From Roseateles subflavus (lineage in GTDB: Bacteria > Pseudomonadota > Gammaproteobacteria > Burkholderiales > Burkholderiaceae_C), in the NCBI RefSeq assembly GCF_030285365.1, contig NZ_JASVDS010000002.1, forward strand, positions 310,001 through 374,000: DNA of 64,000 bases, in the 5' to 3' direction. A program made the translations under genes and the position numbers. Positions 34,108 through 41,708 of this stretch are shown here, piece after piece. Positions within the stretch are counted from its first letter, which is position 1; every line of letters begins with the position of its first letter. The notes beneath the pieces were generated by a model, which did no database searches, was not told the origin of the DNA, and was given only the letters and a program-made list of their open reading frames with translations.

Positions 34108-34833
34108 TCAATCCTGGGCGATCAGCAGGGCGCGACCGATCAGCCAGGGCAGGCCCATCGCGCTGACGATGAGGTCCGCGCCCAGCAGCGAGAGATGGGG
34201 GGAGGCCGACTGCCCCGCCTGCAGGGCCTGCACGGCCGTTGTGCCGAAGACCAGGACGGGCACCATCAGCGGCAGGACGATCAGCAGGATCAGCGTGCCC
34301 GCCGAGCGCAGGCCGAGCGTGAGGGCCGCGGCCAGCCCGCCGACGAGGCTGAGGACGGGCGTCCCCAGCAGCAGCCCGGCTGACAGCATCAGCAGTTCGT
34401 CGGCCGGCAGGCCATAGAGGGCTCCGAGCACCGGGGCGATGAGCACCAGCGGTGCGCCGCTGGCAAGCCAGTGGAAGCACACCCGTGCCAGGGCGTAGTG
34501 CCACAGGGGCAGCCGCGAGAGCAGGACCTGCTCCAGCGTGCCGTCGGCCTGATCCCCGGCGAACAGCGTGGGCAGCGGCAACAGGGCGGACAGGAGGGCG
34601 GCCACCCACAGGACACCTGGAGCAATCTGCTTCAGCAGGGTCGGGTCCGGGCTCAGACCGAGGGGCTGCAGCGCAGCGGCCAGTGCGAAGAAGCCCAGGG
34701 CCAGCGCGGCATCGGCGGGCCGACGCCACAGCAGGCGGGCATCGCGCCGCAGGATCAGGTGCAGCGGGGATAACCGCGGTACGGGGCGGTGGGGTGCCGC
34801 CGCTGCCGGCAGGAGCGTGGTTGTGCGCTTCAC
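34108..34833 (-). CDS. ccmB: heme exporter membrane protein CcmB
   Basis: 241 residues, six predicted helices. Family motifs include RRDARLLWRRPADAALALGF, APGVLWVAALLSALLPL and FAGDQADGTLEQVLLS. It is the membrane subunit that works with CcmA to release holo-CcmE from CcmC. The first 20 residues are an Ala/Pro-rich extension. Overlaps ccmA by 4 bases. Confidence 0.93.
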   Translation of the reverse strand: MKRTTTLLPAAAAPHRPVPRLSPLHLILRRDARLLWRRPADAALALGFFALAAALQPLGLSPDPTLLKQIAPGVLWVAALLSALLPLPTLFAGDQADGTLEQVLLSRLPLWHYALARVCFHWLASGAPLVLIAPVLGALYGLPADELLMLSAGLLLGTPVLSLVGGLAAALTLGLRSAGTLILLIVLPLMVPVLVFGTTAVQALQAGQSASPHLSLLGADLIVSAMGLPWLIGRALLIAQD

Positions 34834-35456
34834 GCCTGTGCCCCCGGGGGATGCAGCCAGTGCTGATCGGGTTCGGCTGCCCCCGAAGGCCAGCTCAGAT
34901 GACTGCTCAGCACCGTCGCTCCGCCGCGCACATGATGCGCATACAGCTGAGCGACCAGCACGGCCACGCCGTCGTCGTCCAAGGCATCAAACGGCTCGTC
35001 CAGCACCCACAGGGCCCGCTGGTCTGCCAGGCTCAGCCGCGCCAGGCTCAGCCGTCGACGCAAGCCCTGGGACAGCATCCGGGCAGGCCGATGCCGCGAA
35101 GCCCACAGACCCCAGTGACGCAGCGCCGCCTGCACGTCGGCGTCGGCAGCGTGCAGCTGACCGAGCTGCGCCAGGAACTGCAGGTTCTCGAACAGGCTCA
35201 GGTCGTCCTTTACCGCGTTCTGGTGGCCTGCGTAGAGGATGCCGGTGTGGGGGGCGCGCCAGAGGTCGCCGCCGGCGGGTGCCGCCAGTCCGGCCAGCAC
35301 GCGCAGGAGGCTGGTCTTGCCGCTCCCATTGCGTCCGCGCAGCCACAGCGCCTGGCCTGCACGCACGCTGAAGCTCTGCGGTGCACAGACGGCGCGCCCG
35401 CCACGCTCGCAGCGCAGTTCGCGGGCGCGCGCCAGGAGGCCTGGCTCAGAGGTCAT
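34830..35456 (-). CDS. ccmA: heme exporter ATPase CcmA
   Basis: 208 residues from ATG 35456. Walker A LRGRNGSGKTSLLRVLAGL and Walker B LWVLDEPFDALDDDG are clear. The signature region reads LSQGLRRRLSLARL, the usual CcmA variant of LSGGQ. It begins within the last codons of the outer-membrane protein gene (11-base overlap), tying cytochrome maturation translationally to the porin–cytochrome genes. Confidence 0.93.
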   Translation of the reverse strand: MTSEPGLLARARELRCERGGRAVCAPQSFSVRAGQALWLRGRNGSGKTSLLRVLAGLAAPAGGDLWRAPHTGILYAGHQNAVKDDLSLFENLQFLAQLGQLHAADADVQAALRHWGLWASRHRPARMLSQGLRRRLSLARLSLADQRALWVLDEPFDALDDDGVAVLVAQLYAHHVRGGATVLSSHLSWPSGAAEPDQHWLHPPGAQA

Positions 35457-37917
35457 AGCGCAGACCCAGGTAGTAGAAGCTGCGGTTCGAGGACTCGTGG
35501 CGGCTCGGGCCGTCCGACTTGCTGAACTCCATGCTGAGCTCCCCCTCGACCACGAGCTTGCCCGTGGCGCGCTTGCTGGCCCGCAGCCCGGGCGCCCAGC
35601 GCTGCGTGCGATTGCCGCCATCATCCTGCTGTGCATAGAAGCGAATGGACGGCTCCAGCAGCCAGCTCTCGCCGATGGCCGACGAGTTGTTGTAGGACAG
35701 CAGCTGGCCGCTGTAGGTCGGCCCCTTGAGCAGCGTCAGCAGCAGCACGTGGGTGTCGCGGGCCGAGTAGAGATTGGTGCCGATCAGCTGGCTGCCGAGG
35801 CTCCAGACGTTGCCCGTGCCGGGCTGGCCGTTGGGCAGGATGTCCGCCACCGGCGGCAGGGCGCCGACGTTGGTCAGGCGGATGTCGGCACCCAGCTGCC
35901 AGTTGGCATTCAAGGGGTGCGTCACGCTGAGCATGCCCTGCGTGCTGAAGGCCGTCGTATCCCGTACCTGCTGACGCAGCAGGTCCAGGGACTGCGTCTG
36001 CATCAGCTCGTACAGCGTCCGGGCCTGGACCTGGAGCACCGGATTCTGGAAGAACAGGCTGTTGCCCAGCATCAGCATGGGGGTGGCGCGGCGGTCGTAC
36101 AGCGCATTCACGACCGTGTTGTCCGCCCCCTGCCAGGTGGCCTGCACCGAGGCGATGTTGAGTCTTCGATAGGTGGGGTCGTAGTCCAGCGTGCTCATCG
36201 CGGTGACCGGGCCGGCGAGCACTCGCAGTTCAGTGCCCAGGCCGCGGCGGTCCAGCTGCCCGTCAACGCGTTGCTCGATCGCGTAGACACTGCCGCCCAC
36301 TCCCTTGCCCAGATCGTCCGCCTCGATGGAGCCGCCCCAGAAGGAGCGCTTGGCATCCAGCAGTGGGTCCGTTGGCCGGCCTGCGACGGCATTGACACGC
36401 CACTTGGGGGCCAGGCGATAGCCGACCTGCAAGCCGTCGAATCGACCCATGACGCCACCACCGCTTGGTGACTGACGGCCGACCTTGAACTGCAGGCCTT
36501 GCGACAGCAGCTTGTAGTCGGCATACAGCGCGGAAAGCTTGTTCTTGCTGCGGTCGCTGCGCAGTTGATCCGAGGTGTAGGTGTCGCGCAGCACGATGCG
36601 CAAGTCGCTGTCCGCATCCCGGCGGCGCCAGATGATGTCAACGCTGCTGATGATCTGTCGCTGGTCCGTGCCTGACAGCGTCGCGTCGTTGACCAGCTCG
36701 GGCAGGCCGCTGAGGGGCGAATCCTGGAAGTCCTGCGTGCGGATCTTGGACTGACCGCCGTAGTAGAAGGTCGAGAGTGAGCCACTGAGCGTGGTCGTGA
36801 CGCCCTTGTCCGAGGTGGCCGAGGCCTGGACGGCCTCCATGGGCGGCGGCGCAAGCGTCAGCAGGGCCTCACGGGCGCGCAGGGCGCCGGGGCCTTGGGG
36901 GTAGAGCTTGAGGTAGAGCTCGAACTCGGCACGTGCGCGCTCGGGGTCGCCCTGACGCCACCGCGCCTGGGCAATCAGTTCCTGGGCTTCGGCCGTCTGG
37001 GCGTGCGGCGGCAGGGCGAGGAGGTCTTCCAGCTTCGCGATGGCCTGCGTGTGCTCCCCCTGTTCCATCAGCTGCCGGGCCTGACTCAGCGTGGCGACGG
37101 AGGCCGGCAGAGACTCGCCGGCGGCAGCGGCGGGCAGCGCGGTGGGCTCACGGGTCGATCGTGCGGCGGACGCGGCGGGTGTGGCCGGCGGCATGCTCAC
37201 GTTGCCGGCGCCATGCAAGACCTGCCCCGGGTCGACGCGCGCGCCCGGGAAGCGGGCAAGCACGGCCTGCCGCAGGGCTTCACCTTCCGCCACGTCCCGC
37301 AGCCCCGTCACCACGACTTCGCGTTCCGTGCGCCCCGGCATCGGCCGAATCTGCACGTTGTAGTTCTGCAGCGCTGCAGGAATGGGGCGCGCTTCTTCAT
37401 TTGGCGCCAGGGTCTGCAGCACCAGCGACGGGCCGGTCGGTGCGATTGTGCGTTCGGGGGCGGTGGCCATGCCGGGAACGAGCAGCCGTGAGCCCTGGTC
37501 CTTCAGCACCAGCTCGAGACTGCGCGCATTGGCGCCAGGCCGGACGAGGTAAGCGACACCCTGATTGAATCGCAGCACCAGCTTACGGCTGCGCTCCAGC
37601 GTGCCTGCGGCCTCGTCGGTCACGATGACCAGCGGCGCCCCTTGGCGATCGAGCAGGCGGCGCTCCGCGACGATGAGGTTCAACGTGTCCCGGGTGGGGA
37701 GGATGTCGTAGTAGACCTGACCCAGGTCACCGCTGCGACCGGCCACGTTTCGGATGAACTGCACAGGCGTGACGAAGCGCAGAACAAGTACAGCATCGTT
37801 GCCGCTGGGGCGCAGCTCGGCCTCATCCAGAACCTGGGCATGCAGCGCACCCGAAACGAGGCTGAGGCAGGCCGCCGTGAGTGGGGCGAGAAAAGAGCTG
37901 GGGGCAGTCTGGGTCAC
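35446..37917 (-). CDS. outer-membrane beta-barrel protein with N-terminal TPR region, putative porin of a cytochrome conduit
   Basis: About 823 residues from GTG 37917, which has AAGG 8 bases ahead and starts 11 bases after the giant cytochrome stop; an ATG at 37938 is the alternative. A signal peptide ends at ALHAQ. Residues about 30–250 form a beta-rich domain (ILPTRDTLNLIVAERRL). Residues about 275–370 are TPR-like (QARQLMEQGEHTQAIAKLED, AQARWRQGDPERARAEFELY). The last ~430 residues alternate in short amphipathic strands with Tyr/Arg-rich turns and end SFYYLGLRYDL, a C-terminal barrel strand. Such a barrel could carry a multiheme cytochrome through the outer membrane as MtrB/PioB do, but it has no clear MtrB homology by eye. 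Confidence 0.75.
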   Translation of the reverse strand: MTQTAPSSFLAPLTAACLSLVSGALHAQVLDEAELRPSGNDAVLVLRFVTPVQFIRNVAGRSGDLGQVYYDILPTRDTLNLIVAERRLLDRQGAPLVIVTDEAAGTLERSRKLVLRFNQGVAYLVRPGANARSLELVLKDQGSRLLVPGMATAPERTIAPTGPSLVLQTLAPNEEARPIPAALQNYNVQIRPMPGRTEREVVVTGLRDVAEGEALRQAVLARFPGARVDPGQVLHGAGNVSMPPATPAASAARSTREPTALPAAAAGESLPASVATLSQARQLMEQGEHTQAIAKLEDLLALPPHAQTAEAQELIAQARWRQGDPERARAEFELYLKLYPQGPGALRAREALLTLAPPPMEAVQASATSDKGVTTTLSGSLSTFYYGGQSKIRTQDFQDSPLSGLPELVNDATLSGTDQRQIISSVDIIWRRRDADSDLRIVLRDTYTSDQLRSDRSKNKLSALYADYKLLSQGLQFKVGRQSPSGGGVMGRFDGLQVGYRLAPKWRVNAVAGRPTDPLLDAKRSFWGGSIEADDLGKGVGGSVYAIEQRVDGQLDRRGLGTELRVLAGPVTAMSTLDYDPTYRRLNIASVQATWQGADNTVVNALYDRRATPMLMLGNSLFFQNPVLQVQARTLYELMQTQSLDLLRQQVRDTTAFSTQGMLSVTHPLNANWQLGADIRLTNVGALPPVADILPNGQPGTGNVWSLGSQLIGTNLYSARDTHVLLLTLLKGPTYSGQLLSYNNSSAIGESWLLEPSIRFYAQQDDGGNRTQRWAPGLRASKRATGKLVVEGELSMEFSKSDGPSRHESSNRSFYYLGLRYDL

Positions 37918-37928
37918 GTCGTCAGCCT

Positions 37929-40900
37929 TCAATCCCATTTGGTGTAGGTGGCGCCCTTGTTGCCCAGAGGGCGGTGGCAGCCGGATTCGGAGCAGTCGGT
38001 GGGCACGGGCGTCTTGGTTCGGTGCGTCAGGGACTTGCGCTCCAGGCTGCCCAGGTAGTTGGTGCCGCTGGCATGGCAGGCCTTGCACCAGCCCGCGCCG
38101 CTGCCCTGGCTGCCGTTGTGGTTCATCTTCTGGGCCCAGCTGGTGGTGCTGGTATGGCAGGCACTGCACTCCATGGCGCTGCCGTTGAGCAGCTGCGACT
38201 CGGGAATGTGGTTGCTCGGCTTGGCCGTGGCGCCTTGCGAGGTGTAGGCACCCGAGTGGCAGGTCTTGCACTGGCCGCTGACGCTGACATTGGCATGGAA
38301 GCGGCCATTGGCCCAGCTGGCATAGCCGCCCTTGTGGCAGCTGTCGCAGTTGCTGATGGCGACGCCGGCGAGCAGCTGGTAGGGGATGTGGCCGGCCGGC
38401 TTGCTGTCAGCCGGCGGGAAGGCGCCGCTGTGGCAGCTGCTGCACTGGTTCACCACGGTCACCTGGGTGTGGTTCCACTTCGTCGGCCGCCAGCCGCTCG
38501 TGTTGTGGCAGGCGATGCAGTTGGTGGCGCCGACGGGGATGTGGGCCGCGGGCTTGCCGGTGGCAGCGCTGCCGTTGTGGCAGCTGCTGCAGTTGGTGGC
38601 GACCGTGAAGCCGCTGTGGTCGACCTTGGCTCCGGTCCAGGTGATGGTGCTCCGGTGGCAGTTCTCGCAGACGGTCTGGCCGCTGTGCACGGGGGTGACG
38701 GGGCGGATCGAGAGGTGGCAGGTCGAGCACTGGCTGGTCACGGTCGCGCTGGCATGCAGGCGGGCCGGTGTCCAGCTGGCAAAGCCGGCCTTGTGGCAGT
38801 TGTCGCAATTGAGCGCAGCCAGCGTGCCGACCAGCTGGTAGGGCGTGTGGGTCGCCGGCTTGCCGTCCGCGGGCGGGAAGGCCCCGCTGTGACAGCTGCT
38901 GCACTGGTTGGTCACCGTGACCTGGGTGTGGTTCCACTTGGTCGGCTTCCAGCTGCTGGTGGTGTGGCAGCTGATGCAGTTGGTGGCCCCGACGGGGATG
39001 TGGGCCGAAGGCTTGCCGGTGGCGGCGCTGCCGTTGTGGCAGCTGCTGCAGTTGGTGGCGACCGTGAAGCCGCTGTGGTCCACCTTCGCGCCCGTCCAAC
39101 TGCTGGTGCTCTTGTGGCAGTTCTCGCAGACGGTTTGGCCGGTGTGCACGGGGGTGACGGGGCGGATCGAGAGGTGGCAGGTCGAGCACTGGCTGGTCAC
39201 GGTCGCGCTGGCATGCAGGCGGGCCGGTGTCCAGCTGGCAAAGCCGGCCTTGTGGCAGCTGTCGCAATTGAGCGCAGCCAGCGTGCCGACGAGCTGGTAG
39301 GGCGTGTGGGTCGCCGGCTTGCCGTCCGCGGGCGGGAAGGCCCCGCTGTGACAGCTGCTGCACTGGTTGGTCACCGTGACCTGGGTGTGGTTCCACTTGG
39401 TCGGCTTCCAGCTGCTGGTGGTGTGGCAGCTGATGCAGTTGGTGGCCCCGACGGGGATGTGGGCCGCGGGCTTGCCGGTGGCAGCGCTGCCGTTGTGGCA
39501 GCTGCTGCAGTTGGTGGCGACCGTGAAGCCGCTGTGGTCCACCTTCGCGCCCGTCCAACTGCTGGTGCTCTTGTGGCAGTTCTCGCAGACGGTTTGGCCG
39601 GTGTGCACGGGGGTGGCCGGGCGGATCGAGAGGTGACAGGTCGAGCACTGGCTGGTCACGGTCGCGCTGGCATGCAGGCGGGCTGGCGTCCAGCTGGCAA
39701 AGCCGGCCTTGTGGCAGCTGTCGCAATTGAGCGCAGCCAGCGTGCCAACGAGCTGGTAGGGCGTGTGGGTCGCCGGCTTGCCGTCCGCGGGCGGGAAGGC
39801 GCCGCTGTGGCAGCTGCTGCACTGGTTGGTCACCGTGACCTGGGTGTGGTTCCACTTGCTCGGCTTCCAGCCGGTGGTGCTGTGGCAGCTGATGCAGTTG
39901 GTGGCCCCGACGGGGATGTGGGCCGAAGGCTTGCCGGTGGCGGCGCTGCCGTTGTGGCAGCTGGCGCAGTTGGTGGCCGCGTTGAAGGTGCTGTGGTCAA
40001 CCTTGCCGGCGCTCCAACTGCTCGTGCTCTTGTGGCAGTTCTCGCAGGTGGTCTGCCCGCTGTGGAGGGTGGTACTGGGGCGAATGGGCAAATGGCAGGT
40101 CGCACATTGGCTGCTCACGCTGACGCTGGCATGAAGCTTCGCGGGCGCCCACGCTGCAAAGCCGGCCTTGTGGCAGCTGTCGCAATTGAGCGCAGCCAGC
40201 GTGCCGACGAGCTGGTAGGGCGTGTGCGTCGCCGGCTTGCCGTCCGCGGGCGGGAAGGCCCCGCTGTGGCAGCTGCTGCACTGGTTGGCAACCGTGAGCT
40301 GCGTGTGGCTCCACTTGCTGGGCTTCCAGCCGGCGGTGCTGTGGCAGCTGAAGCAGTTGGTAGCCCCGACGGGGATGTGGGCCGAGGGCTTGCCGGTGGC
40401 GGCGCTGCCGTTGTGGCAGCTGGCGCAATGGGTGGCCGCGTTGAAGGTGCTGTGGTCAACCTTGCCGGCGCTCCAGCTGCTGGTACTCGTGTGGCAACTC
40501 TCGCAAACGGTCTGCCCGCTGTGGATTGCTGTGCTTGGGCGCACGGCAAGGTGGCACGTTGCGCACTGGCTCGTCACGCTCACGTTGGCATGCAACTTGG
40601 CCGGCGCCCAGGCGACAAAGCCGGCCTTGTGACAGCTGTCGCAGTTGAGCGAGGCGAGGCTGCCGACCAGCTGGTAGGGCGTGTGGGTCGCAGGCTTGCC
40701 GTCCGCAGGAGGGAAGGCCCCACTGTGGCAGCTGCTGCACTGATTGGTGACGGTGACTTGGGTGTGATTCCACTTCGTCGGCTTCCAGCTGCTGGTGCTG
40801 TGGCAGCTGATGCAGTTGGTCGCCCCGGCGGGGATGTGGGCCGAAGGCTTGCCGGTCGCGGCGCTGCCGTTGTGACAGCTGGCGCAGTCCGTCGAGGCGT

Positions 40901-41708
40901 TGAAGCCCGCGTGGTCGACCTTGCCTGAGTTCCAGCTGCTGGTGCTCTTGTGGCAGCTTTCGCAGACCGTCTGCCCGCTATGCAGTGCGTTGGAGGGCCG
41001 CATGCTGAGGTGGCAGGCCGAGCACTGGGACGTGATGCTGGCATTGGCGTGCACCTTGGCCGGCGTCCACGACGTGAAGCCGGCCTTGTGGCAGCTGTCA
41101 CACGCCAAATTGGCCGTGGCGGCCACGGCGGTGTAGGGCACATGGGTGGCCGGCTTGCCTGTGGCCTTCTGGCCGTTGTGGCACGAGGCGCAGCTGCCGG
41201 CCGCCACACCCGCGTGATTGAAGCCGGACGCGGGCTTCCAAGCACTGGTCCGGTGGCAGCTGTCGCAGGAGGCTGTCGTGCTCAGGTGGTCTGCCGGCTT
41301 GCCTGCGGCCAGTGCGCCGTTGTGGCAGCTGGCACAAGCGCCGCCCGTGACGCCCTTGTGATCCATCTTGGCGCCGCTGAAGCTGCGCGTGTTGTGGCAG
41401 GTGTCGCACGATTGCGATGTCGGGATGTGGGTCGCCGGCTTGACCGTGTTGGTCTTGGCAAAGCGCGCGCCGCTCGTATGGCAGGCGTCGCACTCTTTGG
41501 GCGTGCCCTTGAACACGCCGCCGATGTGGCAGCTTTCGCAGCGCTGGTTCTGGTGGGTGCCCGTCAGTGCGAAGCCTGTCCGCAGGTGGTCAAACTCGCG
41601 GGGGGCGCCACTGGCGCTGAGCGCCCAGAAGGCCAGCCCTGCAAGCAGGATCAGCATCAGCAGGCGCATTCGCCGCATCAGCCCGACGACAGGGTGAGAC
41701 TGACTCAT
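37929..41708 (-). CDS. giant multiheme c-type cytochrome (46 CXXCH plus one CX4CH), six tandem hexaheme units
   Basis: 1259 residues from ATG 41708, overlapping the 24-heme gene by 4 bases. A signal peptide (LLMLILLAGLAFWALSASGA) is followed by 46 CXXCH heme-binding motifs; a 47th possible site, CSESGCH, near the C-terminus has CX4CH spacing. Hemes 1–6 form an irregular head. Hemes 7–42 fall in six units of 153 residues and six hemes each, with landmarks CDSCHKAGF, CHLSIRP, CENCHKSTSSW, CHNGSAATGKP, CISCH and CSSCHSGAFPPADGKP. Hemes 43–46 and the CX4CH form a tail. No lipobox is seen. The size and repeat form suggest a long heme wire, periplasmic or extracellular. It lies between the 24-heme cytochrome and the outer-membrane barrel. 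Substrate and direction unknown. Confidence 0.95.
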   Translation of the reverse strand: MSQSHPVVGLMRRMRLLMLILLAGLAFWALSASGAPREFDHLRTGFALTGTHQNQRCESCHIGGVFKGTPKECDACHTSGARFAKTNTVKPATHIPTSQSCDTCHNTRSFSGAKMDHKGVTGGACASCHNGALAAGKPADHLSTTASCDSCHRTSAWKPASGFNHAGVAAGSCASCHNGQKATGKPATHVPYTAVAATANLACDSCHKAGFTSWTPAKVHANASITSQCSACHLSMRPSNALHSGQTVCESCHKSTSSWNSGKVDHAGFNASTDCASCHNGSAATGKPSAHIPAGATNCISCHSTSSWKPTKWNHTQVTVTNQCSSCHSGAFPPADGKPATHTPYQLVGSLASLNCDSCHKAGFVAWAPAKLHANVSVTSQCATCHLAVRPSTAIHSGQTVCESCHTSTSSWSAGKVDHSTFNAATHCASCHNGSAATGKPSAHIPVGATNCFSCHSTAGWKPSKWSHTQLTVANQCSSCHSGAFPPADGKPATHTPYQLVGTLAALNCDSCHKAGFAAWAPAKLHASVSVSSQCATCHLPIRPSTTLHSGQTTCENCHKSTSSWSAGKVDHSTFNAATNCASCHNGSAATGKPSAHIPVGATNCISCHSTTGWKPSKWNHTQVTVTNQCSSCHSGAFPPADGKPATHTPYQLVGTLAALNCDSCHKAGFASWTPARLHASATVTSQCSTCHLSIRPATPVHTGQTVCENCHKSTSSWTGAKVDHSGFTVATNCSSCHNGSAATGKPAAHIPVGATNCISCHTTSSWKPTKWNHTQVTVTNQCSSCHSGAFPPADGKPATHTPYQLVGTLAALNCDSCHKAGFASWTPARLHASATVTSQCSTCHLSIRPVTPVHTGQTVCENCHKSTSSWTGAKVDHSGFTVATNCSSCHNGSAATGKPSAHIPVGATNCISCHTTSSWKPTKWNHTQVTVTNQCSSCHSGAFPPADGKPATHTPYQLVGTLAALNCDNCHKAGFASWTPARLHASATVTSQCSTCHLSIRPVTPVHSGQTVCENCHRSTITWTGAKVDHSGFTVATNCSSCHNGSAATGKPAAHIPVGATNCIACHNTSGWRPTKWNHTQVTVVNQCSSCHSGAFPPADSKPAGHIPYQLLAGVAISNCDSCHKGGYASWANGRFHANVSVSGQCKTCHSGAYTSQGATAKPSNHIPESQLLNGSAMECSACHTSTTSWAQKMNHNGSQGSGAGWCKACHASGTNYLGSLERKSLTHRTKTPVPTDCSESGCHRPLGNKGATYTKWD
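38349..41102 (-). repeat. six tandem 459-bp units encoding hexaheme modules
   Basis: The unit border codons for CDSCH/CDNCH recur exactly every 459 bases (ends at 38807 and at 41102, with the next copy at 38348), giving 6 x 459 = 2754 bases. The ATGCAGTTGGT landmark likewise recurs at 38512, 38971, 39430, 39889, 40348 and 40807. The units nearest the 3' end of the gene (38.3–39.7 kb) are nearly identical, the 5' ones more diverged, which suggests recent expansion by duplication. Confidence 0.95.

Noticed and set aside
37881-40928. 1015-codon open frame on the plus strand opposite the giant cytochrome, rich in Val/Gly/Ala repeats
   Set aside because: It mirrors the repeat array of a clearly coding minus-strand cytochrome; a high-GC coding strand leaves stop-free antisense frames. 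No signal, start context or plausible fold.
38349-41102. Regular repeats suggestive of a CRISPR or VNTR
   Set aside because: Period is 459 bases and unit boundaries keep the reading frame and all CXXCH motifs, so they are coding modules.
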